Source: an uncultured Opitutia bacterium (GTDB taxonomy: Bacteria > Verrucomicrobiota > Verrucomicrobiia > Opitutales > UBA953). Taken from it: a stretch of DNA of 64,000 bases. Location of the stretch: contig CAIOAN010000009.1 in NCBI GenBank assembly GCA_903855995.1, forward strand, positions 1-64,000. Direction: 5' to 3'. The position numbers and the translations under genes were made by a program. Below, one piece after another: positions 25,234 to 32,785 of the stretch. The notes under the pieces were generated by a model. The model was given only the letters and a program-made list of their open reading frames with translations. It was not told the DNA's origin and searched no databases. Position 1 is the stretch's first letter; each line of letters opens with the position of its first letter.

Positions 25234-25623
25234 ATGCTGTATTTAGCGTCTCTCTGTTGTGTGCTTTTCACGGCCGAAGTTAAGCAGCCCATGCGCTTGT
25301 TTGCACCCTACCAGCAGGCGGCAAAGGTGGCCGTGGGTGAGACTTTCGAAGTCGCCTTGGTTGGCAACCCGAGCACCGGTCGATACTGGTCGGCCGACGG
25401 GATTCCTCCTGGCTTGGAGCAGGTGGGCCAGTCCAAGTACGAGGCTATGCCTCACTTTGACCCATTGAAGGTGATACCGAGCGGCCCACGTCCTGGCGCA
25501 CCGATGTTGTGTGTTTTTACTTTTCGGGCAAAGTCCGCCTCAGAAGGCACCATTTCCTTCCGGATGGCTCAGGAATCGGGATTCCAGACCGCCGAAATCA
25601 AGTTCGTCGTCCCAGGAAAATAA
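25234..25623 (+). CDS. Chagasin-like (I42) cysteine-peptidase inhibitor
   Basis: 129 residues from ATG 25234 (GTG 25231 directly before it is also possible). A short hydrophobic N-terminus (MLYLASLCCVLFTA) suggests export. The loop GNPSTGRYW matches the first inhibitory loop of the chagasin family (NPTTG-Y-W), and CVFTFRAKSASEGTISFRM matches its C-terminal strands (FxFxAxxxGxxxLxf). The third loop, RPWE in most members, is not obvious (RMAQESGF instead). Bacterial chagasins block papain-like proteases, possibly as self-protection or against hosts. No such protease is in the window. A strong terminator follows. The family assignment is moderate because the domain is short. Confidence 0.68.
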   Translation: MLYLASLCCVLFTAEVKQPMRLFAPYQQAAKVAVGETFEVALVGNPSTGRYWSADGIPPGLEQVGQSKYEAMPHFDPLKVIPSGPRPGAPMLCVFTFRAKSASEGTISFRMAQESGFQTAEIKFVVPGK

Positions 25624-25651
25624 AAAGCCCTCGGATAATCCCGAGGGCTTT
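25624..25651. terminator. Bidirectional terminator between the chagasin-like gene and acnA
   Basis: An 11-bp perfect stem (AAAGCCCTCGG / CCGAGGGCTTT) with a six-base loop lies between two converging genes. On the minus strand the stem runs into TTTTTATTTT, a good U-tract for ending acnA; on the plus strand TTTGC follows. Confidence 0.85.
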
Positions 25652-25673
25652 GCTTGGCGTTCGACCGTATTCC

Positions 25674-28367
25674 TTACTTCAGGATCTGGCGGAGGACGTA
25701 GGGCAGGATGCCGCCGTGGCGGTAGTATTCGCCTTCGATGGCGGTATCGATGCGCGCAATGAGTGGGGCCTTGTCGACCGTGCCGTTGGCACGGCGGATG
25801 ACGAGGGTCACCGGCGTCTTCGGCTTGATCGGGCTAGAGAGGCCTTCGAGGTCGAAGGTCTCGGTGCCATCGAGATTGTAAGAGGCGGCGTTCTTGCCGT
25901 CGGCGAACTCGAGGGGCAGCACGCCCATGCCGAGGAGGTTGGAGCGGTGGATGCGCTCGAAGGACTGCGCGACCACGGCGCGGATGCCGAGAAGGGCGGT
26001 GCCCTTGGCGGCCCAGTCGCGAGACGAGCCCATGCCGTAGTCGACACCACCGAAGACAATCATGCCTTCCCCTCGCTGGGCGTAGGTCTGGCAGGCATCG
26101 TAGATGGCCTCGATTTTACCCTCGGGTTGGACTTTCGTGAAGCCGCCTTCTTTGCCTTCGGCCATCAGGTTCTTCACCTGGGTGTTGGCGAAGGTGCCGC
26201 GGGTCATGATACGATCGTTACCGCGACGGGAGCCGTACGAGTTGAAGTCTTTTTTCGCCACGCCCGCGGCGAGGAGGAACTTACCCGCAGGAGTCTCTTC
26301 TTTGAAAGCGCCGGCAGGGGAGATGTGGTCGGTCGTGACGGAATCGCCAAGGATTGCCATCGGGCGAAGCTTGGTGAGGGCAGGCACCGGAGGAGGCGTC
26401 ATGGAGAAGCCCTTGAAGAACGGAGGCTCTTGGATGTACGTGGAAGATTCCTTCCAGCTGAAGCGTGCGCCCGTGCCGCCTTGGACGCCTTTCCACTCGG
26501 CGGTGGCGTTGGCGAGCGAGTCGGCGGCGTACTTCGACTTGAACATCTCGGGCTTGAGGCCGCGGGCGACGTGGTCGGCGACTTCGGCCTGGGTGGGCCA
26601 GACATCTTTGAGGAAGACCGGCTTGCCATCCTTGCCTGTGCCGAGTGGTTCGCTGTCGAGATCGATGTCGACGCGACCGGCGAGGGCGAAGGCCACGACG
26701 AGGGGCGGTGACATCAGGAAGTTCGAGCGGACCGCACCGTGGACACGGGCTTCGAAGTTGCGGTTACCCGAGAGCACGGAAGCCGTGACGAGGTCGCCGT
26801 TCTTGATGGCGCCTTCGATGTCGGCGTCGAGCGGACCGGAGTTACCGATACAGGTCGTGCAGCCGTAGCCGACGAGATTGAAGCCGAGCTGATCAAGGTA
26901 GCCCGAGAGTTGAATCTCGTTGAGGTAATCGGTGACCACGCGGGAGCCAGGGGCCAGCGAGCATTTCACATTCGGATTCACCGTCAGGCCTTTCTCAACG
27001 GCCTTCTTGGCGACGAGGCCGGCGGCTACCATCACGGAAGGATTTGAGGTGTTGGTGCACGAGGTGATCGCAGCAATCACGACCGAAGCGTGCTTGAGCT
27101 GACGGCCCGTGCTGCCGACGGGCGCGGCGGCGTCGCGGGCGGTGGCGGCCATACCGAAGCCGTTCTTATCCTTCGGCGCAGTGAACAGCGTGTTGAACGT
27201 GTCCTTGATCTTCGGGAGATCGATGCGGTCCTGCGGGCGCTTCGGGCCGGAGACGCAAGGAACGACCGTGCTGATATCGAGATCGATGTTCTGGGTGTAA
27301 TCGATGCTGCCGGCCTTCGGGATGCCGTAGAGGCCCTGAGCCTTGTAATATTCCTTCACCAGCTCGATGTGCGACTCGTCGCGGCCCGTCTGGCGGAGAT
27401 AGTCGAGCGACTTATCGTCGACCGGGAAGAAGCCCATCGTGGCGCCGTATTCCGGGGCCATGTTGGCGATCGTGGCGCGATCGGCGAGCGAGAGGGCCTC
27501 GGTGCCTTCGCCGTAGAACTCGACGAACTTGCCGACGACCTTGGCCTTGCGGAGGATTTCCGTGAGGCGAAGGGTGAGGTCGGTCGCCGTGACGCCCTCG
27601 CGGAGGCGGCCGGTGAGATTAACACCGATGACTTCCGGCGTCTGGAAGTAGACGGGCTGTCCGAGCATGCCCGCTTCGGCTTCAATGCCGCCCACGCCCC
27701 AGCCCACGACGCCGATACCGTTGATCATTGTGGTGTGAGAGTCTGTGCCCACGAGGGTGTCGGGGTAGAAGACGCCGTCTTTCTGGAAGACCAGTTTCGC
27801 GAGAAACTCGAGGTTGACCTGGTGGACGATGCCGATCGCGGGAGGGACGACGCCGAAGGTCTTGAAAGCCTGCATACCCCACTTAAGGAATTCGTAACGT
27901 TCCGTGTTGCGGCCGAATTCCTGGCGCAGGTTCTCGAGGAACGAAGAAGCGGTGCCGGCTCGGTCGACCTGCACCGAGTGATCGACGACGAGGTCGACGG
28001 GGACGAGCGGTTCGATGACGGAAGAATCTTTGCCGAGCTTCGCGACCGCTTCGCGCATGGCGGCGAGGTCGACGAGCAAAGGGACGCCGGTGAAGTCCTG
28101 CAACACGATGCGCGCGACGACGAAGGGAATTTCCGTGTCGACGGGTTTGGCGGCATTCCACGCGGCGAGCGTCTTCACATCGTTCTCGGTGACGGCGATG
28201 CCGTCGCAGTTACGCAGCACGGATTCGAGGACGAGGCGGATGGAAACCGGGAGGCGCGAGATTTTACCGAGGCCAACCTGTTCAAGGGCGGGCACGGAGT
28301 AGATTTGCCCGGATTTGCCGCCAGCAGAAAACGGGCGGAGGGCTTTGAAGGGGTCTTGGAGGGCCAT
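25674..28367 (-). CDS. acnA: Aconitate hydratase A
   Basis: 897 residues from ATG 28367; the reading frame extends upstream to 28448 but the [10 protein letters not shown] start fits the AcnA family. It converts citrate to isocitrate in the TCA cycle. The [4Fe-4S] ligands lie in [10 protein letters not shown] and in [12 protein letters not shown], and the C-terminal swivel domain carries [14 protein letters not shown] and [18 protein letters not shown], which bind substrate. The full set of active-site segments is intact ([26 protein letters not shown] near the N-terminus; [13 protein letters not shown] near the C-terminus). It has its own terminator and is followed by none of the TCA genes. 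It lies 115 bases downstream of the peroxiredoxin gene, whose own terminator separates the two. Confidence 0.97.
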   Translation of the reverse strand: MALQDPFKALRPFSAGGKSGQIYSVPALEQVGLGKISRLPVSIRLVLESVLRNCDGIAVTENDVKTLAAWNAAKPVDTEIPFVVARIVLQDFTGVPLLVDLAAMREAVAKLGKDSSVIEPLVPVDLVVDHSVQVDRAGTASSFLENLRQEFGRNTERYEFLKWGMQAFKTFGVVPPAIGIVHQVNLEFLAKLVFQKDGVFYPDTLVGTDSHTTMINGIGVVGWGVGGIEAEAGMLGQPVYFQTPEVIGVNLTGRLREGVTATDLTLRLTEILRKAKVVGKFVEFYGEGTEALSLADRATIANMAPEYGATMGFFPVDDKSLDYLRQTGRDESHIELVKEYYKAQGLYGIPKAGSIDYTQNIDLDISTVVPCVSGPKRPQDRIDLPKIKDTFNTLFTAPKDKNGFGMAATARDAAAPVGSTGRQLKHASVVIAAITSCTNTSNPSVMVAAGLVAKKAVEKGLTVNPNVKCSLAPGSRVVTDYLNEIQLSGYLDQLGFNLVGYGCTTCIGNSGPLDADIEGAIKNGDLVTASVLSGNRNFEARVHGAVRSNFLMSPPLVVAFALAGRVDIDLDSEPLGTGKDGKPVFLKDVWPTQAEVADHVARGLKPEMFKSKYAADSLANATAEWKGVQGGTGARFSWKESSTYIQEPPFFKGFSMTPPPVPALTKLRPMAILGDSVTTDHISPAGAFKEETPAGKFLLAAGVAKKDFNSYGSRRGNDRIMTRGTFANTQVKNLMAEGKEGGFTKVQPEGKIEAIYDACQTYAQRGEGMIVFGGVDYGMGSSRDWAAKGTALLGIRAVVAQSFERIHRSNLLGMGVLPLEFADGKNAASYNLDGTETFDLEGLSSPIKPKTPVTLVIRRANGTVDKAPLIARIDTAIEGEYYRHGGILPYVLRQILK

Positions 28368-28431
28368 GGTCGGTGGTGGGATAAGGTGTATCGTCCGGAA
28401 GGTGCCGGTCGGGCTATGAGCCAAAAGCAAA

Positions 28432-28462
28432 GAAGGCGGTCGGGGCAAGCCCGACCGCCTTC
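28432..28462 (-). terminator. Terminator of the peroxiredoxin gene
   Basis: A 13-bp perfect stem (GAAGGCGGTCGGG / CCCGACCGCCTTC) with a five-base loop starts 19 bases beyond the peroxiredoxin stop. On the minus strand it runs into TTTGCTTTT. It separates the peroxiredoxin from acnA. Confidence 0.85.
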
Positions 28463-28481
28463 AAATAAGCCTGAATAACGC

Positions 28482-28967
28482 TTAGGCTTCGACGGCCTTC
28501 TTGATCTTGGCGAAATTCGGCATCGAGGCCGGATCGCGCTTCACTTCGGAGTGGATCACGTTGCCGGCTTTGTCGGCGACGAAGACGGAGCGCTTGGCGA
28601 CGTTGAGGAGGCCGGTCTTTTCAGGAATAACGCGGGTATCCTTGACCTTGAAGGCCTTGAGGGCGACGCGGTTGAAGTCAGAGACGAGCGTGAGGCCGAT
28701 GTTGGCCTGTTTGGCCCAAGCTTCCTGGGCGAAAGGCGAATCCACGGAGATGGCGATCACATCAGCTCCGAGCTTTTTGTACTCGTCGAGGAGGCCCGTG
28801 ACTTTGCAAAGCTCCTCAGTGCAGACGCCCGTAAAGGCGAGGGGTACGAAAAGAATGACCGTTTTGCCCTTGCCGACATTGCGGCGCAGGTTGACGTCCA
28901 CCAGTCCGGCGTCGGTCTTCTGCTTGAGGGAGATTTCAGGGAGAGGCTGGCCGAGTTTTAGGGGCAT
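28482..28967 (-). CDS. Peroxiredoxin (AhpC/TSA family)
   Basis: 161 residues. A thiol peroxidase that reduces hydrogen peroxide and organic hydroperoxides. The peroxidatic cysteine is C49 in PLAFTGVCTEELC, with a second cysteine at C54; the catalytic Pro-Thr-Cys arrangement is kept as PLAFTxxC. This motif is seen in the BCP/AhpE-like group rather than in classical AhpC, which has a longer C-terminal arm. ISVDSPFAQEAW and LVSDFNR are the usual neighbours of the active-site arginine. No signal peptide, so cytoplasmic. It is transcribed alone, with about 140 AT-richer bases upstream that should hold its promoter, though I could not fix one. Confidence 0.92.
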   Translation of the reverse strand: MPLKLGQPLPEISLKQKTDAGLVDVNLRRNVGKGKTVILFVPLAFTGVCTEELCKVTGLLDEYKKLGADVIAISVDSPFAQEAWAKQANIGLTLVSDFNRVALKAFKVKDTRVIPEKTGLLNVAKRSVFVADKAGNVIHSEVKRDPASMPNFAKIKKAVEA

Positions 28968-29107
28968 GGTTTAGGGTGAGTAGGGGGTGTGGTGCCGAAA
29001 TTGGTCAAAAAACAGGGGGTTGCAAGGATGGAGGCTATAAAATGGCTTAAATGACCCAATTTTAAGATCAACCGCCTTGGCTTGAGGGGAATCGGGGTGA
29101 AAAGCCC

Positions 29108-29998
29108 TTATTCAGGATCTTTGGCTAATCCTAACCTGCGGAACCACTTACGCTGTTTGCGAACCAAGGCCCAAGTGTCCAGGTTGATGCGTTCAGCTAA
29201 GCCAGCCATGGCTACTTGTTTCCCGCCCCTCAGCCAGTCCATGGCGGCCCGATAGCCCACGGCACGTGAGGATGTCAGTTCGGGGTCAAGATTCAGGGCC
29301 AGGAGCCGTTCAGACTCTTCGAGAAGCCCCGTGCGAAGCATGGTTGCCGTCCGGGCGGATATCCTGGCCTTAAGCACTTCGTCGGGACGTTCCAGTAGTT
29401 CGAAACTGACGGTGTGTTCGGCGAAAGGGCCGCGGCGGGTGAGGAATTCATCCCGTAGGGAGTCCAGAGTGCGTCCGGAGGCGAGGCGGCGCTCCAGCGC
29501 TTTGGCTACGCGGATCGGATTCTGGGTGTCGAGCCACTCGGGCAGGGCGGGGCCTTCTAGCTCGCGCAATCTCAGGAGCAGTGAGGCGATTCCCTGCCGC
29601 TGGAGGGTGCGTACTTCGTCGGTGATGACCTGCGGGATTTCTAGCTCATCCGTGACGGGACCGAAGAAGGCGGCGAGGTAGAAGCCGCTGCCGCCGGTGA
29701 CGAGGATGCGCTTGCCGCGACCATGGGCGGCGGCGATGGCTGCGCGAGCCATGTCGACGTATTGTGAAATGGAATAGCGTGCGTCGGGCTCGATCAGGTC
29801 GAGGCCATGGTGGCGGATGCGACGTTGTTCTTCAGTTGTCGGCTTGGCCGCGCCGATATCCATGCCGCGATAAACGCAGACCGAGTCACAAGAAAGGATT
29901 TCGGCATCATGCTTCTCCGCCCAGACCAGCGCTGACTCCGTCTTGCCGACGGCCGTCGGCCCCGTCAGCACATGGATGGCTGGCGAGGGTTCGGTCAT
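29108..29998 (-). CDS. miaA: tRNA dimethylallyltransferase
   Basis: 296 residues from ATG 29998, which overlaps the cdsA stop (ATGA); the frame also opens six codons earlier. MiaA adds a dimethylallyl group from DMAPP to A37 of tRNAs that read U-starting codons. Evidence: the P-loop GPTAVGKT (13-20), the SCDSVCVYRGMDIGAAKPT segment with the catalytic aspartate, HHGLDLIEP, and the GGSGFYL motif. The C-terminal zinc-finger-free ending (LDTWALVRKQRKWFRR) matches bacterial MiaA. It is the last gene of a long minus-strand run, and coupling to cdsA and uppS puts three isoprenoid- or lipid-using enzymes side by side. SCDSVCVYRG has cysteine where many relatives have Q in DSRQVYR. Confidence 0.93.
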   Translation of the reverse strand: MTEPSPAIHVLTGPTAVGKTESALVWAEKHDAEILSCDSVCVYRGMDIGAAKPTTEEQRRIRHHGLDLIEPDARYSISQYVDMARAAIAAAHGRGKRILVTGGSGFYLAAFFGPVTDELEIPQVITDEVRTLQRQGIASLLLRLRELEGPALPEWLDTQNPIRVAKALERRLASGRTLDSLRDEFLTRRGPFAEHTVSFELLERPDEVLKARISARTATMLRTGLLEESERLLALNLDPELTSSRAVGYRAAMDWLRGGKQVAMAGLAERINLDTWALVRKQRKWFRRLGLAKDPE

Positions 29999-30882
29999 CC
30001 TGCTCGCTTGGCCCACTCCAGACAGAAGGAGAGAAGGATCAGCGCCGCCGGGGCGGTCAGGACCATGCTGTCGATGAGATCGAGGGCGCCACCGATACCA
30101 GGAATCGTAGAGCCAGAATCTTTCGCCCCGGCTAAGCGCTTGAAGACGGATTCAACGAGGTCGGACGGAATGCTCAGGGCGGCGATCGGCAATGCGAGCA
30201 GCGCGGCCTTCCACGGGATCATGAAGGTCAGTCCGAGTGGCCCGGTGCAAATCCAGGCAAAGAGCGCGGAAGCGGCGGCGGAAGTGACCAGGCCGCCGAC
30301 GCAGCCTTCCCAGCTCTTCGCCGGACTGATGTTTGGGGCTATCTTGTGTTTTCCGAAAGGGACGCCGAAGACCAGGCCGCCGACGTCCGTGAACTTCGTG
30401 GCGACGAACACCCAGACGACATAATATAGGCCGACTGATTTTGCCGTGAGCAAGTGGCCGTCTTTCATGCGCGCGATAGCGATCAAGGAGGCCAGCATGA
30501 ACGGGATATAGGCAAATCCGTAAAGCGTAGGGAAGCGGCGGAGCAACACGGGGACCTGCCCAGGTGTCCTGAGAAGCGAAAGCAAGTGGGCGCCGAAGGC
30601 GACCGCTCCGCCGAGCAGGAGGTAGTTGGCGCGCGCTTCTTCCGCGGCGAGGAAGAATAGCCCGAACAGCAAAGCAAAACCGGCGACGATGCCGGTGAGG
30701 TCCGGTCGGCCGACACCTTCAATTTTGCGCACGAGTTGATAGAATTCGTATTGGGCAGCGCAGACGAGAATGGCGAGCAGGCCGAAGGCGGATTGTTCGG
30801 CTACAGAGAAGAATCCGCCGACCCAGATCACGAGTCCCACGACGACCCAGAGGCCGATGGTGCTGAGGGCGCGATCTTTCAT
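29995..30882 (-). CDS. cdsA: Phosphatidate cytidylyltransferase
   Basis: 295 residues with about eight predicted membrane helices. CdsA makes CDP-diacylglycerol from phosphatidic acid and CTP in the inner membrane, the precursor of all phospholipid head groups. The family signature is clear near the C-terminus: SIPSDLVESVFKRLAGAKDSG followed by IPGIGGALDLIDS, with the metal-binding aspartates. The start overlaps the uppS stop by four bases (30879-30882) and the stop overlaps miaA, so translation is coupled through the uppS-cdsA-miaA block. This uppS-cdsA order is common across bacteria. Confidence 0.94.
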   Translation of the reverse strand: MKDRALSTIGLWVVVGLVIWVGGFFSVAEQSAFGLLAILVCAAQYEFYQLVRKIEGVGRPDLTGIVAGFALLFGLFFLAAEEARANYLLLGGAVAFGAHLLSLLRTPGQVPVLLRRFPTLYGFAYIPFMLASLIAIARMKDGHLLTAKSVGLYYVVWVFVATKFTDVGGLVFGVPFGKHKIAPNISPAKSWEGCVGGLVTSAAASALFAWICTGPLGLTFMIPWKAALLALPIAALSIPSDLVESVFKRLAGAKDSGSTIPGIGGALDLIDSMVLTAPAALILLSFCLEWAKRAG

Positions 30883-31637
30883 GGCTGGGTGGTCTGCACC
30901 TGTTCGTGCGTCATGCCGTAGCGGCGTTCACGTTTGGAGTATTCGGCCAGGGCCAGCTGCAGCTGATCTTTGGTGAAGTCCGGCCAGAAGACGGACGCGA
31001 AGACAATCTCAGCGTAGGCAGATTGTAGCAGCAGGAAATTGCTTAGGCGGAATTCGCCGGAGGTGCGGATGATGAGGTCGGGGTCCGGCATCCCGGCGGT
31101 CTGGAGGTGTGATTCAAGCACCGACCAGCTGACGTCGTCCGCGCTAATCTTTCCGGTGGCCGCGTCGGCCGCGATGGCCTTGGCGGCGCTGACGATTTCC
31201 TGTCGGGCTCCATAATTGAGCGCGACGACGAGATTGAAGGCAGTGTTGTTACGGCTCGACTCGATGACTTCTTCCAGCGGCTTGCGGACGAATTCGGGCA
31301 GGGCGGCGAGTTCGCCGATGACCCGCAGGCGGACGTTGCGACGTTCGAGCCGGGCGAGGTGCGCGCGGAGGATCCATTCACCCAGTTTGAAAAGGCCGCT
31401 GACTTCCTCGGGCGGGCGTTTCCAGTTTTCCGCTGAGAACGCAAAGACCGTCAGGGTGTTCACGCCAAGGTCGATGCAGGAATCGATGGTTTCGATCAGT
31501 CTTTCCGCCCCGCGACGATGACCTTCCAGTCGGGGCAGGCCCTTGGCGGCCGCCCAGCGACCATTGCCGTCCATGATAATCCCAATGTGCCTGGGGGGCA
31601 CAGGATTGATAGGCGGGATGGGCGCGGGGGTCGACAC
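30879..31637 (-). CDS. uppS: Isoprenyl transferase (undecaprenyl diphosphate synthase)
   Basis: 252 residues. UppS condenses isopentenyl units on farnesyl diphosphate to form the C55 lipid carrier for peptidoglycan and surface polysaccharides. All conserved regions are present: IIMDGNGRWAAAKGLPRLEGH with the catalytic aspartate, FAFSAENWKRP, VVALNYGARQEI, and DLIIRTSGEFRLSNFLLLQSAYAE with the diphosphate-binding arginines. A proline-rich 15-residue N-terminal extension precedes the fold. It lies 45 bases after the exbD-like gene and overlaps cdsA by four bases, so the envelope genes are likely read together. Confidence 0.95.
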   Translation of the reverse strand: MSTPAPIPPINPVPPRHIGIIMDGNGRWAAAKGLPRLEGHRRGAERLIETIDSCIDLGVNTLTVFAFSAENWKRPPEEVSGLFKLGEWILRAHLARLERRNVRLRVIGELAALPEFVRKPLEEVIESSRNNTAFNLVVALNYGARQEIVSAAKAIAADAATGKISADDVSWSVLESHLQTAGMPDPDLIIRTSGEFRLSNFLLLQSAYAEIVFASVFWPDFTKDQLQLALAEYSKRERRYGMTHEQVQTTQP

Positions 31638-31682
31638 TTGGCCGCAGAATGTCGGACCTTCCCGACCTCTGGCAACCGTGAA

Positions 31683-32144
31683 TCAGCGTTCGTCCGCCGC
31701 GACCAGCACACCGGGGAAGCCGGCTTTGCGGGCCATCTCACAGACTTCGAGGAAACTCTGCATCGTCAGGGCGGCGTCGGCCTTGATTAACAAAGGACGA
31801 CCTGCGCCGCCGGCTGCGGCTACGCGTCTTAATTCAGTGCTGAGATCCGTCCGGTCGACGACGCGTCCCGCCACGACAAAGACGCCAGCACCGCGGGCGG
31901 ACAGCAGGGTGACCGTCAGCGAGGTTCGAGCGAGGTCTCCGACGGTGCTGATCGGGGTCTTGAGATTGCGTGAAACTGCTCCGGGACGTTTGTCGAAGCC
32001 GACGTATAATCCCGGGGCGAAGACGAATTGCGAGGAGAGGACGTAAATCAGGGCCGCACACACGAACGTCAGCGCCATGGGTACGAAATCAATGCCACGT
32101 TCCGTGGGTCGTACCTTGGCCAGGACTCCGAGCGGCGTCTGCAT
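31683..32144 (-). CDS. ExbD/TolR-like protein lacking the usual membrane aspartate
   Basis: 153 residues from ATG 32144, two bases after the ExbB-like gene. The layout is that of ExbD/TolR: a short cytoplasmic start, one membrane helix (about residues 20-42, FVPMALTFVCAALIYVLSS) and a periplasmic domain ending in LLIKADAALTMQSFLEVCEMARKAGFPGVLVAADE, which matches the ExbD periplasmic fold. In the canonical motif INVTPLVDVMLVL the aspartate carries protons. Aligned on the proline, this protein has leucine 25 in that place; an aspartate (D19) sits just before the helix instead. Together with the degenerate ExbB partner, this suggests a motor that does not use the standard proton path, or a degraded one. 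The reading frame is intact. Confidence 0.75.
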   Translation of the reverse strand: MQTPLGVLAKVRPTERGIDFVPMALTFVCAALIYVLSSQFVFAPGLYVGFDKRPGAVSRNLKTPISTVGDLARTSLTVTLLSARGAGVFVVAGRVVDRTDLSTELRRVAAAGGAGRPLLIKADAALTMQSFLEVCEMARKAGFPGVLVAADER

Positions 32145-32146
32145 TT

Positions 32147-32785
32147 TCAAGAAGACTTGGGTTTCTCTTCGGGAAGCTCGTGGCGGACGAAGGTGATGAT
32201 CGAGTGTGCGGCGATTTCCATCTCGGTGACGATGGAGCGTACGCGGCCGACGAGGAAATGGTGGGCCATCGAGCAACCCGCCGCGATGACAAGGGCGAAG
32301 CCCGCGGTGGCGAGGGCGGCCTGGACGTCGAGCAACAGGTGGTCCGCGGCGGCGTAGACGCTGCCGTCGCGCAAAGACGTCGCGAGGTGGAATCCGGAGA
32401 AGACCGCCCCGGCAAGGCCGAGCAACGGCGCGACGCGGCCAATGGCGGAGATCGTGCCTAAGCGGCGTTCAAGGACGGGGAGTTCGAGCAGGGCAGCTTC
32501 GGTGGCGGAGGCGCGCATGGCTTCTTCGCCGCTGGCAGAACGAAGAAGGGCGGCTTTGACCACGCGGGGAACCGGCCCCGGGGATTCTTCGCAGGCGGCG
32601 AGCGCCTCGAGGGGGCGCCCGGCGCGAAGATTATTGCGGACCCCTTCGATGAAGTCGGAGGAGAGGACGAGACCGCGGTGCAGGAACATGGCGCGCTCAA
32701 CGACGAAGACCAAGGCGATGAACGCTAGGATGAGCAATAACCAGACAAAGGGGCCCGCATCGAAGGGGAAGGTGAAGTCTCTCAT
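32147..32785 (-). CDS. ExbB/TolQ-like membrane protein, divergent
   Basis: 212 residues from ATG 32785, which overlaps the TPR-gene stop (ATGA). A first membrane helix (about 11-30, GPFVWLLLILAFIALVFVVE) is followed by a cytoplasmic helical loop and two membrane helices (about 112-135 and 152-172). This is the MotA/TolQ/ExbB fold. Canonical family members have LLGLLGTV in the second helix; here it reads LLGLAGAV, losing the threonine near the proton path, while LATAGFALVIAAG in the third helix keeps one threonine. It pairs with the ExbD-like protein just downstream and with the TPR protein just upstream. Energy-transducing role is inferred from family only. Confidence 0.8.
   Translation of the reverse strand: MRDFTFPFDAGPFVWLLLILAFIALVFVVERAMFLHRGLVLSSDFIEGVRNNLRAGRPLEALAACEESPGPVPRVVKAALLRSASGEEAMRASATEAALLELPVLERRLGTISAIGRVAPLLGLAGAVFSGFHLATSLRDGSVYAAADHLLLDVQAALATAGFALVIAAGCSMAHHFLVGRVRSIVTEMEIAAHSIITFVRHELPEEKPKSS

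Noticed and set aside
25509-28478. Plus-strand frames of 400 and 462 codons across acnA
   Set aside because: Both are antisense to acnA, whose active-site motifs are intact along the whole length.
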